From Gammaproteobacteria bacterium TMED139 (lineage in GTDB: Bacteria > Pseudomonadota > Gammaproteobacteria > Pseudomonadales > Pseudohongiellaceae): 5,973 bases of DNA. Below the pieces are notes generated by a model. It was given only the letters and a program-made list of their open reading frames with translations, searched no databases and was not told the DNA's origin. The translations under genes were made by a program, and so were the position numbers. Location of the stretch: the NCBI GenBank assembly GCA_002172295.1, contig NHGO01000036.1, forward strand, positions 22,227-28,199. Reading direction: 5' to 3'. Of the stretch, positions 1 through 5,973 are shown one piece after another. Numbering within the stretch: the stretch's first letter is position 1; each line of letters opens with the position of its first letter.

Positions 1-653
1 GGGACATCGTTGTCCGGAAATGCCTTTTGTATTTGTTGTAACGCGAACAAAAATGGTTTGAATGGACCTCCACCTAAAGGCTCTTCCGCAGCTTCTTGTT
101 CCTTCTGAGTGAAAACCTCCAAACCAGAGGACTTAAAGATTCTCTCGGAATCATCAGAAAAAAGAACTGCATCGCCATCAAAAGCAATCTTCAATGTTCT
201 CCGTGATGCATTGCTCTTCTTTGAAGGCAGTATAGTAGCTGCAGCCACCCCTAGATCTAGGGCTTTACGGACATCTGCGCCATCAGAGGATAAAAACAGA
301 TGGCAGTTAAAAGCGGAAACATATCGGTATGGAAAATCACCGCCAGTAAATGCTGCACGGGTAATATTTAGACCATAGTGCTCAATAGAGTTAAAAATTC
401 TCAACCCGGTATCGGCTGAATTTCTGGATAAAAGAATTACTTCGACAGGCTTATGGGGCAAAGAGTCATTTAAATTCAGTAATTTTTTGACCAGGGTAAA
501 GGCGAAGCCTTCTTTTAATGGCTCGCCCTCTCGAGAAATTTGATACTTTTGATATGCGTCAAGTCCTTGTTCTTCGAATACTCGGTGACTATCACTTAAA
601 TCGAATAATGCTCGTGAGGATATGCCAATAACTAATTGTTTTAATTCGTTAAT
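1..653 (-). CDS. 5'-nucleotidase, NT5C1-like (PF06189), 3' part beyond left edge
   Basis: The minus-strand frame is open from 662 to the left edge and encodes about 217 residues without a stop. It matches the cytosolic 5'-nucleotidase family that hydrolyses nucleoside monophosphates (the animal members prefer AMP). Numbering from the proposed start, family-typical stretches are LVIGISSRALFDL (7-19), an EEQGLDAYQKYQI segment (27-39), LLSRNSADTGLR (74-85), HYGLNITRAAFTGGD (92-106) and the acidic FDGDAVLFSDDSE block (158-170), which resembles a HAD-type phosphatase motif. No signal peptide is seen, so it should be cytoplasmic. An in-frame TAA lies at 665-663. Between it and the conserved N-terminus there is no ATG, GTG or TTG. 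I chose ATT at 653-651 because AAGGAG (664-659) lies five bases upstream. It follows msrA on the same strand and may be cotranscribed. The C-terminus is outside the window. The family call is firm; the exact start is not. Confidence 0.86.
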   Translation of the reverse strand, partial: MNELKQLVIGISSRALFDLSDSHRVFEEQGLDAYQKYQISREGEPLKEGFAFTLVKKLLNLNDSLPHKPVEVILLSRNSADTGLRIFNSIEHYGLNITRAAFTGGDFPYRYVSAFNCHLFLSSDGADVRKALDLGVAAATILPSKKSNASRRTLKIAFDGDAVLFSDDSERIFKSSGLEVFTQKEQEAAEEPLGGGPFKPFLFALQQIQKAFPDNDV

Positions 654-664
654 AATTACTCCTT
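651..664 (-). promoter_or_regulatory. Strong SD with apparent ATT start codon of the 5'-nucleotidase
   Basis: On the minus strand AAGGAG (664-659) is followed by five bases and then ATT (653-651). The next residues, NELKQLVIGISSRALF, lead straight into the conserved N-terminus of the family. A second ATT at 656-654 lies only two bases from the SD and fits less well. ATT initiation is rare but known, for example in E. coli infC and pcnB. A sequencing error that removed an ATG is the main alternative. Confidence 0.5.
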
Positions 665-701
665 AAGCTCACCAATTATTATCGTCGAAGTATGAGCTTA
701 A
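663..701 (-). repeat. Perfect 9-bp inverted repeat between msrA and the 5'-nucleotidase
   Basis: TTAAGCTCA (663-671) and TGAGCTTAA (693-701) are exact reverse complements separated by 21 bases. In the minus-strand transcript they could form a stem just after the msrA stop. The second arm ends on the AA of the AAGGAG ribosome binding site of the downstream gene. No U-tract follows, so it does not look like an intrinsic terminator. An mRNA structure that affects translation or stability, or a protein-binding operator, are both possible. The repeat is directly seen; any role is inferred. Confidence 0.6.
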
Positions 702-706
702 CCTGA

Positions 707-1354
707 CTATTTACCCGGAAATATTTTTCCGGTTCCTAATATCCCACAATACCCATTGGGGTTTTTAGCCAAATATTGCTGATGATAATCTTCAGCATAA
801 TAAAAATTATCTAAAATCTTGATTTCTGTAGTAATTCCTTGATAGTTTCCTTCCGCTAGTACCGACTGAAATGTTATTAGGCTCTCCTCTGCTTCGTCCA
901 TCTGAGACTTATCTGCTCCATAAATAGCTGACCGATACTGAGTGCCTACGTCATTTCCTTGCCTCATGCCCTGTGTAGGGTTATGAGACTCCCAAAAAAC
1001 TTTAAGTAACTCCTGGAAAGTCACTATTACCGGGTCGTAAAAGACTAAGACCACCTCACTATGGCCCGTCTGCCCCGAACAAACATCTTCGTATGAAGGA
1101 TTGACTGTAATCCCTCCAGAATAACCAACAGCGGTACTATAAACTCCTGGAAGAGTCCAAAATAAACGTTCAGCTCCCCAAAAGCAGCCCATACCAAACA
1201 CGGCTTTCTTCATGTGGTTGGGAATAGGTTCAACAAACCGGTGGCCTGATACATAATGGATAGGATTCACGTCTATTGCGACAGGACGATCGGGTAGCGT
1301 TAATTCAGAACTAGGTAATTCTTGGGTTTTATTAGCAAATTTAAACAAACTCAT
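707..1354 (-). CDS. msrA: Peptide-methionine (S)-S-oxide reductase MsrA
   Basis: This 215-residue protein reduces the S-epimer of methionine sulfoxide, free or in proteins, in the cytoplasm, using thioredoxin as reductant. The hallmark GCFWGAE motif is at 56-62 with catalytic Cys57. Other family signatures are YSGG (78-81), EDVCSGQTGHSEV (89-101, with Glu100 at the catalytic acid position), NPTQGMRQGNDVGTQYRS (125-142, with Asp135 and Tyr140) and FYYAEDYHQQYLAKNPNGYCG (184-204). Cys203 in GYCG matches the first resolving cysteine (Cys198) of E. coli MsrA. The distal cysteine (Cys206 there) is absent, and the tail reads LGTGKIFPGK. The roughly 45-residue extension before the core and the overall length are like the 212-residue E. 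coli enzyme. The ATG at 1354 has GGAGG (1372-1368) upstream at a rather long spacing of 13 bases. It lies upstream of the 5'-nucleotidase and diverges from the epoxide hydrolase gene. Confidence 0.97.
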   Translation of the reverse strand: MSLFKFANKTQELPSSELTLPDRPVAIDVNPIHYVSGHRFVEPIPNHMKKAVFGMGCFWGAERLFWTLPGVYSTAVGYSGGITVNPSYEDVCSGQTGHSEVVLVFYDPVIVTFQELLKVFWESHNPTQGMRQGNDVGTQYRSAIYGADKSQMDEAEESLITFQSVLAEGNYQGITTEIKILDNFYYAEDYHQQYLAKNPNGYCGILGTGKIFPGK

Positions 1355-1520
1355 TGTTGATTATGACCCTCCGCTGGTTGATTGATAACGTCTATTACGG
1401 CATGATTCCTGCGGTTAGACCATAACCAATGACAGCGACTAGCATTAAAATACGGTTGGATATTTTAGTATTTAATTAGTTTTTATCTCAACTGCTCTTA
1501 GAAGGTCTTTAGAAAGGATT
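1355..1520. promoter_or_regulatory. Divergent intergenic region between msrA and the epoxide hydrolase gene
   Basis: These 166 bases separate genes transcribed outward, so promoters for both directions should lie here. The right half is AT-rich (1461-1488). On the plus strand TTGGAT (1456-1461) and TAGTTT (1477-1482) are only a weak pair with 15-base spacing. On the minus strand TTGGTT followed 16 bases later by AATCAT (within 1430-1403) is also weak. A short dyad, GGTTA (1413-1417) and TAACC (1423-1427), lies between them and could be an operator or chance. The location is solid; the individual boxes are not. Confidence 0.45.
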
Positions 1521-2858
1521 ATGAGAATATATTGTCAATTTCAACCTTACTCTATGATATTCAATTTCGTAGCTTTGAGCGCTCTATTTTTTTCACAGTT
1601 CGCATTATCAAATAATCAATTTTCCGATCGTTTGTCAACATACGAGAACGATTCCGCCACCCCTTCTGTTAACAATATGAATAATACAAAGCTGGCCAAT
1701 AACCAGATTTCGCCTTTTGAGATATCGATAACTGATGCAGACATTATAGATCTGAAAATGCGCCTTGATAACACACGAATACCAGACCAGCTGAATAATA
1801 TAGCCTGGGAATACGGTACTGATCTCTCCCTGATGAATGATCTTCTAGCCTATTGGAGGGATGAATTTGATTGGAGAGCTCAAGAAGAAATGCTCAACCA
1901 GTTCGATCAATTTACAACTGAAGTTGAGAGTCTCAAACTACATTTTATTCACGAACGCTCTTCTAATCCTGATGCTATACCTTTGATGATTGTCCATGGT
2001 TGGCCAGGTTCTATTTCAGAATTTAGCAAGATAATTGGCCCGCTCACAGACCCGCTAAATCACGGCGGGGACATATCTGATTCATTTCACATTGTCGCAC
2101 CATCCCTACCAGGTTTTGGCTTTTCAGAAATACCATCGGAGCCAGGATACTCTCCAGAACGAATCGCAGTTATTCTAGCTGAGTTGATGCAGAAGTTAGG
2201 GTATGAAAGATATGCAATCGCAGGTGGTGATTGGGGGGCAATCATAAACCGGCACTTAGCAAATCATTTTCCGGAAAGGCTAATCGGTCTCCATTCAAAT
2301 ATGATCCTTGCCTCACCTCCATCTGATGCTGAGCAAAGGGCTAATGTCAGCGAAACTGAAGCCTCTGCTCAATCTGATAGACGAGCATACATGCTGAACG
2401 AGGTGGCTTATCAGCAGATCCAAGGAACTAAGCCTCAAACCCTCGGATATGGGTTAGCGGACTCGCCTTCGGGATTAGCCGCCTGGATTGTAGAGAAGTT
2501 TCATGGTTGGACTGACATGCCTCAAGATAACACGGGCGATCTAGCAAACCATTTCACCTACGATGAACTACTCACTAATATATCCATCTACTGGTTTACC
2601 AATACGATCACCTCCTCTACCAGAATTTATTTTGAAAACCGGAATGCAGAGCAAATTAAACCGATGGAATTTATTAATGTACCCACTGGTGCAGCTGTAT
2701 TCCCAGCCGAAATATTTATAACACCACGTGCGTGGGCGGAAAGCTCTTATGATTTGAGGCACTGGACGGTTATGGAAGAAGGTGGGCATTTTGCTGCTCT
2801 CGAAAAGCCGAGACTTTACCTGGAAGATTTACGCGCGTTTTTTCGTTTATTGCGCTAA
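1521..2858 (+). CDS. Exported epoxide hydrolase, microsomal type (EHN + alpha/beta hydrolase)
   Basis: This 445-residue protein resembles microsomal and juvenile-hormone epoxide hydrolases, which add water to epoxides to give diols through an ester intermediate. A signal peptide is likely: hydrophobic core 12-29, ALS end at 28-30, then an Asn/Ser-rich linker to about 62. The EHN domain (PF06441) covers about 65-175 and the alpha/beta hydrolase core the rest. The expected residues are visible: HGWPG oxyanion-hole motif (159-163), nucleophile Asp237 in GGDWG, lid tyrosines Tyr297 and Tyr370 (SSTRIYFEN), acid Glu397 in FPAEI and His423 in EGGHFAALEKP. By comparison with human mEH (Tyr299, Tyr374, Glu404) it should be active; the substrate is unknown. 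The start at 1521 has AAAGGA (1513-1518) only two bases away, which is unusually close. Met12 (1554) is an alternative but has no SD. It heads the probable operon with the AbgT and TPR genes. Confidence 0.92.
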   Translation: MRIYCQFQPYSMIFNFVALSALFFSQFALSNNQFSDRLSTYENDSATPSVNNMNNTKLANNQISPFEISITDADIIDLKMRLDNTRIPDQLNNIAWEYGTDLSLMNDLLAYWRDEFDWRAQEEMLNQFDQFTTEVESLKLHFIHERSSNPDAIPLMIVHGWPGSISEFSKIIGPLTDPLNHGGDISDSFHIVAPSLPGFGFSEIPSEPGYSPERIAVILAELMQKLGYERYAIAGGDWGAIINRHLANHFPERLIGLHSNMILASPPSDAEQRANVSETEASAQSDRRAYMLNEVAYQQIQGTKPQTLGYGLADSPSGLAAWIVEKFHGWTDMPQDNTGDLANHFTYDELLTNISIYWFTNTITSSTRIYFENRNAEQIKPMEFINVPTGAAVFPAEIFITPRAWAESSYDLRHWTVMEEGGHFAALEKPRLYLEDLRAFFRLLR

Positions 2859-2900
2859 TTTCAAGCTATAGTTAACTCGCAGTGTAAACAACAAAAATAA

Positions 2901-4472
2901 ATGACTAAGAGCGCACAACCTTCTTCAACACAAGGATTACTAAACTGGATTGAAAGATCCGGGAATAAGCTGCCTGATCCCGTATTTATCTTCATTTGGT
3001 GTATTGCAGTCGTTGTATCAATAAGCGTAATAGCAAGTTTCTTTGGTATCTCAGCACTCCATCCCACGATTCTTAACGATGCCGGAAATCCGCTGATGAT
3101 CCGGGCCGAGAGTTTACTTTCTTCAGATAATATACGAAGACTTTTGGTAGACATGCCAGCTACCTTTACAGGATTTCACCCGCTAGGCTATGTACTGGTC
3201 GTTATGCTTGGGGCTGGTGTAGCTGAGCGGTCCGGCTTGTTCGCAACCGCAATGAGTAGCGCTATGTCAAAAGCCCCGTCTTATCTGCTAACACCCGCTG
3301 TGGCGTTAATTGGTATGCTAGGGAATCTCGCAGCCGACGCAGCATATGTGGTTTTGATACCACTGGCTGGCGTCGTCTTCGCCGCCGCTGGCAGGCATCC
3401 AATCGCTGGTATCGCGGCCGCCTTTGCTGGAGTTTCTGGAGGATTTTCAGCTAATCTAATTCCAGGCCAATTAGAACCGCTATTATTCGGCATTACCGAA
3501 GCAGCTGCAGAGACACTAGATCCAACTTGGAATGCTAATATGCTTGGTAATTGGTACTTTATAAGCGGGATGACACTCATTTTTCTACCGGTAATCTGGT
3601 ATGTCACAGACAAGATTATTGAACCACGCTTAGATCGGTTAATGCCGAGCAACGGTGCTAGTGAGACAGCAGGAATCGTTAAATCTCCGAATTCAAAACT
3701 CCAAGAAAATGAAGTTAACGGGTTAAAAAATAGTGGGATCGCCTTAATAAGTATAATAGCTCTATGGATTTTGTTGTGTATAGTGCCAGGCACACCACTT
3801 ATAGATGACAATGAAGTGGGCATCGCGAAATATAATCCACTGCTTCAATCCTTTGTTGCAGGATTTTTTATAGTTTTCTTGGCTATGGGCTGGGCATACG
3901 GGCATGGTGCCGGAACTATTAAGAACCATAGAGATGTGGTTCAAATGATGAGCGAGTCGATGTCTGATTTAGCTTACTATTTGGTTCTCGCATTTACAGC
4001 AGCTCATTTCGTTGCGATGTTTGCTTGGTCTAATTTGGGTTTGATTTTCGCAATAAACGGCGCATCTTTTTTGCAGAGTTCAAATTTACCAGATGCCGTT
4101 CTGCTATCTCTCATAATCGTGTTTGGCGCTATTATCAATTTATTTATAGGTTCAGCGAGCGCAAAATGGGCACTGTTAGCCCCCGTGCTTGTTCCAATGC
4201 TGATGCTGCTGGGTATAAGCCCAGAAATGAGTACCGCCGCATACCGAGTGGGTGACGGCGCGACGAATATTATTACCCCTCTTATGCCCTACTTTCCTCT
4301 TATTCTTATTTTCTGCCAACGATGGCAAAAAGAATTTGGGATCGGTAGCCTTGCCGCGACAATGCTACCTTACTCAATATCGCTTCTATTTGCGGGATTA
4401 GTCATGACAATAATTTGGGTCATTCTCGCTTTGCCACTTGGTCCAAATGCACCATTTGATTTCTCTCTGTGA
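2901..4472 (+). CDS. AbgT-family inner-membrane transporter
   Basis: This 523-residue membrane protein belongs to the AbgT family (PF03806), whose members include E. coli AbgT (p-aminobenzoyl-glutamate uptake) and MtrF/YdaH (linked to export of p-aminobenzoate and sulfonamide resistance). The cytosolic N-tail leads into NKLPDPVFIF (22-31). Hydrophobic segments lie near 27-50, 92-117, 128-162, 166-186, 216-236, 278-296, 313-334, 356-378, 398-417, 424-440, 456-472 and 488-511, some probably re-entrant hairpins. Family stretches are GAGVAERSGLF (104-114), GFSANLIPGQLEPLL (181-195), GSASAKWALLAPV (417-429) and YRVGDGATNIITPLMPY (448-464). Trp423, Arg449, Asp452 and Pro460 sit where, from memory, MtrF has Trp420, Arg446, Asp449 and Pro457. 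Glu192 occupies a position usually held by Asp. The start is fixed by TAA immediately before the ATG. No SD is visible, only an A-rich leader. Transport direction and substrate cannot be told from sequence. Confidence 0.95.
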   Translation: MTKSAQPSSTQGLLNWIERSGNKLPDPVFIFIWCIAVVVSISVIASFFGISALHPTILNDAGNPLMIRAESLLSSDNIRRLLVDMPATFTGFHPLGYVLVVMLGAGVAERSGLFATAMSSAMSKAPSYLLTPAVALIGMLGNLAADAAYVVLIPLAGVVFAAAGRHPIAGIAAAFAGVSGGFSANLIPGQLEPLLFGITEAAAETLDPTWNANMLGNWYFISGMTLIFLPVIWYVTDKIIEPRLDRLMPSNGASETAGIVKSPNSKLQENEVNGLKNSGIALISIIALWILLCIVPGTPLIDDNEVGIAKYNPLLQSFVAGFFIVFLAMGWAYGHGAGTIKNHRDVVQMMSESMSDLAYYLVLAFTAAHFVAMFAWSNLGLIFAINGASFLQSSNLPDAVLLSLIIVFGAIINLFIGSASAKWALLAPVLVPMLMLLGISPEMSTAAYRVGDGATNIITPLMPYFPLILIFCQRWQKEFGIGSLAATMLPYSISLLFAGLVMTIIWVILALPLGPNAPFDFSL

Positions 4473-4502
4473 TCATTAAAAAAAATCTAAATTCTCTCTA
4501 AC

Positions 4503-4506
4503 AGGA
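4503..4506 (+). promoter_or_regulatory. Ribosome binding site of the TPR protein gene
   Basis: AGGA lies six bases before the ATG at 4513. It supports this start, which is followed at once by a signal-peptide-like sequence. The 40-base gap after the AbgT gene contains an A-run (near 4480-4487) but no hairpin, so transcription probably continues through from upstream. Confidence 0.6.
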
Positions 4507-4512
4507 TCGATA

Positions 4513-5973
4513 ATGACCAATAAAGTTTTAATTGCAGTACTTTTAATAAGTTTTTCTTCCACTTTACTGTCACAAAACGTTGAATATCCTGAATCATTTG
4601 ATCAACCCATGGAACTCTACCCGGAGGCCATGGGTAGTTTCCACTTCACAATTTCATCCGAAAATCAATTGGCACAAGCATACTTTAATCAAGGCTTTCA
4701 GCTAATGTTTGCTTTTGCTAAAGAGGAGGCTGCACGTTCATTCCAAGCTTCACACTTGGCGGACCCAGATTGCGCGATTTGTTGGTGGGGCGAGGCCTGG
4801 GCTTGGGGCTCTTATCTTAATGGTGCTATGACAACTACACAGGCGCCAAGAGCCTTTTTTGCAGTGCAACAAGCACTTAGTAGGCTCGACAATGCGACTC
4901 AGAAAGAAATCGATATGATAAAAGCACTTCAGGTCCGCTATATTGATAGTTTTGAGCCTCAAAATCGCCGAGAACAAGATCAGGCATACGCAGATGCCAT
5001 GGCTGATTTAGCGGGGAAGTACCCGGACGATTTAACCATTGTAACATTATATGGCGATGCACTTTTTCTGCTAGAGGAAAGGCGCGGCTATCGTAGCCTG
5101 GAAGACCCTAACGTGATAAGACTCCACAGTGTACTCTTATCGGTCCTAGACAGGGATATAACTCACCCAGGTGCCTGTCATCTGTTGGTCCATGCGACCG
5201 AATCGACTCCCACACCAGAATTAGCCGCACCCTGTGCTGAGCATTTAGGAGATACAATTCCTGGTGCAAGCCACATCAATCACATGCCCAGTCATACTTG
5301 GAATGAGATGGGGCTTTGGCAAGAGGCAGTTAGATCGAATACCAAGGCGTGGCACTCGGATCAAAAAGCAGCGTATGGCAAAGGCTTCGCTATTTATCCA
5401 ACGCATAACCTTACAATGCTTTACTATGCGGCTAGCATGAGTGGACAGAGCGCTTCCGCGATCCAAGCCGCTAAAGATCTTGCCAAACTGAATGGTAATA
5501 CTGCAATGCTATCGATGGCGTTGATCCGATTCGGACGGTTCGATGAGGTCTTACAGATCAAAGATGAACCAAACGGAGAGATAAACAGGAGCATGTATGA
5601 TTTCTCCCGAGGCTATGCATTTCTAAAGGAAGGTAATATTGAGGCCGCAAGGGCGATTCTAGATTCACTGCAGGATCTCACTAAAACTACTGCGGCAAGG
5701 TTTAGATTTCATGCTGGCAAAGATATTGTGGGGGCGATGGCAGGCATATTAGAAGGAGAAATAGCTTGGAGCGAGGGAAAAATGGAAGCTGCAGTGGATG
5801 CTTTTAAGAAATCCACCTCTTTTTATGAAAACTTAAATTATGATGAACCAGAGCCTCTGCCCTTCTCGCCTCGTCATTGGTTAGGTGCGGCCTACATGGA
5901 AATAGGGGCACACTCAAACGCTCTGGAAGAATATAAAAAGGATTTAACTGAGCACCCTCATAACTTATGGGCT
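4513..5973 (+). CDS. Exported TPR-type protein with conserved His/Cys motifs, 3' end beyond window
   Basis: The frame is open from ATG 4513 to the right edge: 487 residues, no stop. Residues 1-20 look like a signal peptide (Lys4, hydrophobic 5-19, cleavage perhaps after Ser20), so it should act in the periplasm or outer envelope. The rest is helical-repeat sequence. A TPR-like unit at 57-95 has YFNQGFQLMF, AARSFQASHLADPDCAICWWGEA; others are near 170-188, 263-281, 366-384 and 417-436, and 456-483 (GAAYMEIGAHSNALEEYKKDL). Unusual for a plain TPR scaffold are a CxxC (Cys87, Cys90), His218-x3-Cys222-His223-x3-His227, His254-x2-His257-Met-Pro-Ser-His261 and His298-Asn299. These match my memory of a family of TPR proteins with no assigned activity. 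They could bind a metal or form a catalytic site, but that is inference. It follows the AbgT gene by 40 bases and is probably in the same operon. The start is supported by AGGA at 4503-4506. Confidence 0.85.
   Translation, partial: MTNKVLIAVLLISFSSTLLSQNVEYPESFDQPMELYPEAMGSFHFTISSENQLAQAYFNQGFQLMFAFAKEEAARSFQASHLADPDCAICWWGEAWAWGSYLNGAMTTTQAPRAFFAVQQALSRLDNATQKEIDMIKALQVRYIDSFEPQNRREQDQAYADAMADLAGKYPDDLTIVTLYGDALFLLEERRGYRSLEDPNVIRLHSVLLSVLDRDITHPGACHLLVHATESTPTPELAAPCAEHLGDTIPGASHINHMPSHTWNEMGLWQEAVRSNTKAWHSDQKAAYGKGFAIYPTHNLTMLYYAASMSGQSASAIQAAKDLAKLNGNTAMLSMALIRFGRFDEVLQIKDEPNGEINRSMYDFSRGYAFLKEGNIEAARAILDSLQDLTKTTAARFRFHAGKDIVGAMAGILEGEIAWSEGKMEAAVDAFKKSTSFYENLNYDEPEPLPFSPRHWLGAAYMEIGAHSNALEEYKKDLTEHPHNLWA

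Noticed and set aside
109..378. 89-codon plus-strand open frame
   Set aside because: It lies antisense inside the 5'-nucleotidase, whose minus-strand translation matches family motifs; the plus-strand product has no recognisable features.
672..690. A GTG or TTG upstream (GGTGAGCTTAAGG) as the nucleotidase start
   Set aside because: These codons are in a different frame and reach a TAA after seven or eight codons. Using them would need a frameshift for which I see no slippery site.
1521..2858. Haloalkane dehalogenase or serine peptidase (S33) instead of epoxide hydrolase
   Set aside because: The EHN domain, HGWPG, the GGDWG nucleophile Asp and both lid tyrosines match microsomal epoxide hydrolases. 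A serine nucleophile is absent.
2842..2872. Possible internal promoter (TATAGT at 2867-2872)
   Set aside because: The -10-like hexamer is fair, but no -35-like element lies at 16-18 bases; the nearest candidates give spacings of 11 or 19.
3281..3823. 180-codon minus-strand open frame
   Set aside because: It is antisense to the well-supported AbgT transporter and reads as low-complexity mirror sequence with no domain signature. The shorter minus-strand frames at 2568-2789, 2861-3154, 3762-3944, 4750-4977, 4877-5062 and 5245-5466 are rejected for the same reason.
4473..4512. A-run after the AbgT gene as a terminator
   Set aside because: There is no GC-rich hairpin next to it, and the downstream gene has its own SD close by, so a through transcript is more likely.

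Overview
This window is AT-rich bacterial DNA with tightly packed genes. It most resembles a gammaproteobacterium, probably marine: MsrA is of the long E. coli-like type, the 5'-nucleotidase is of the PF06189 type, and an AbgT transporter sits beside a secreted epoxide hydrolase. This assignment is inferred from protein character only. I saw no tRNA, rRNA, CRISPR array, insertion sequence or phage gene.

Left part, minus strand (1-1354): msrA (1354-707), a methionine sulfoxide reductase, is followed after about 50 bases by a cytosolic 5'-nucleotidase of the NT5C1 type, which runs off the left edge. The nucleotidase frame has no ATG anywhere in the window and no ATG, GTG or TTG before its conserved N-terminus. 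The best start is an ATT codon at 653-651, five bases after a strong AAGGAG. A perfect 9-bp inverted repeat lies in the msrA-nucleotidase gap and overlaps the edge of that ribosome binding site.

Middle (1355-1520): a 166-bp gap between divergent genes, which must hold the promoters for both directions. No strong sigma-70 box can be read with confidence.

Right part, plus strand (1521-5973): three genes with gaps of 42 and 40 bases and no terminator hairpin between them, so probably one operon. They are an exported epoxide hydrolase of the microsomal (EHN plus alpha/beta hydrolase) type with all expected catalytic residues; an AbgT-family inner-membrane transporter; and an exported TPR-type protein, open to the right edge, with an unusual set of conserved-looking histidines and cysteines. 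A periplasmic hydrolase, a membrane transporter and a secreted helical-repeat protein together suggest processing and transport of a small molecule across the envelope. The substrate cannot be read from the sequence.
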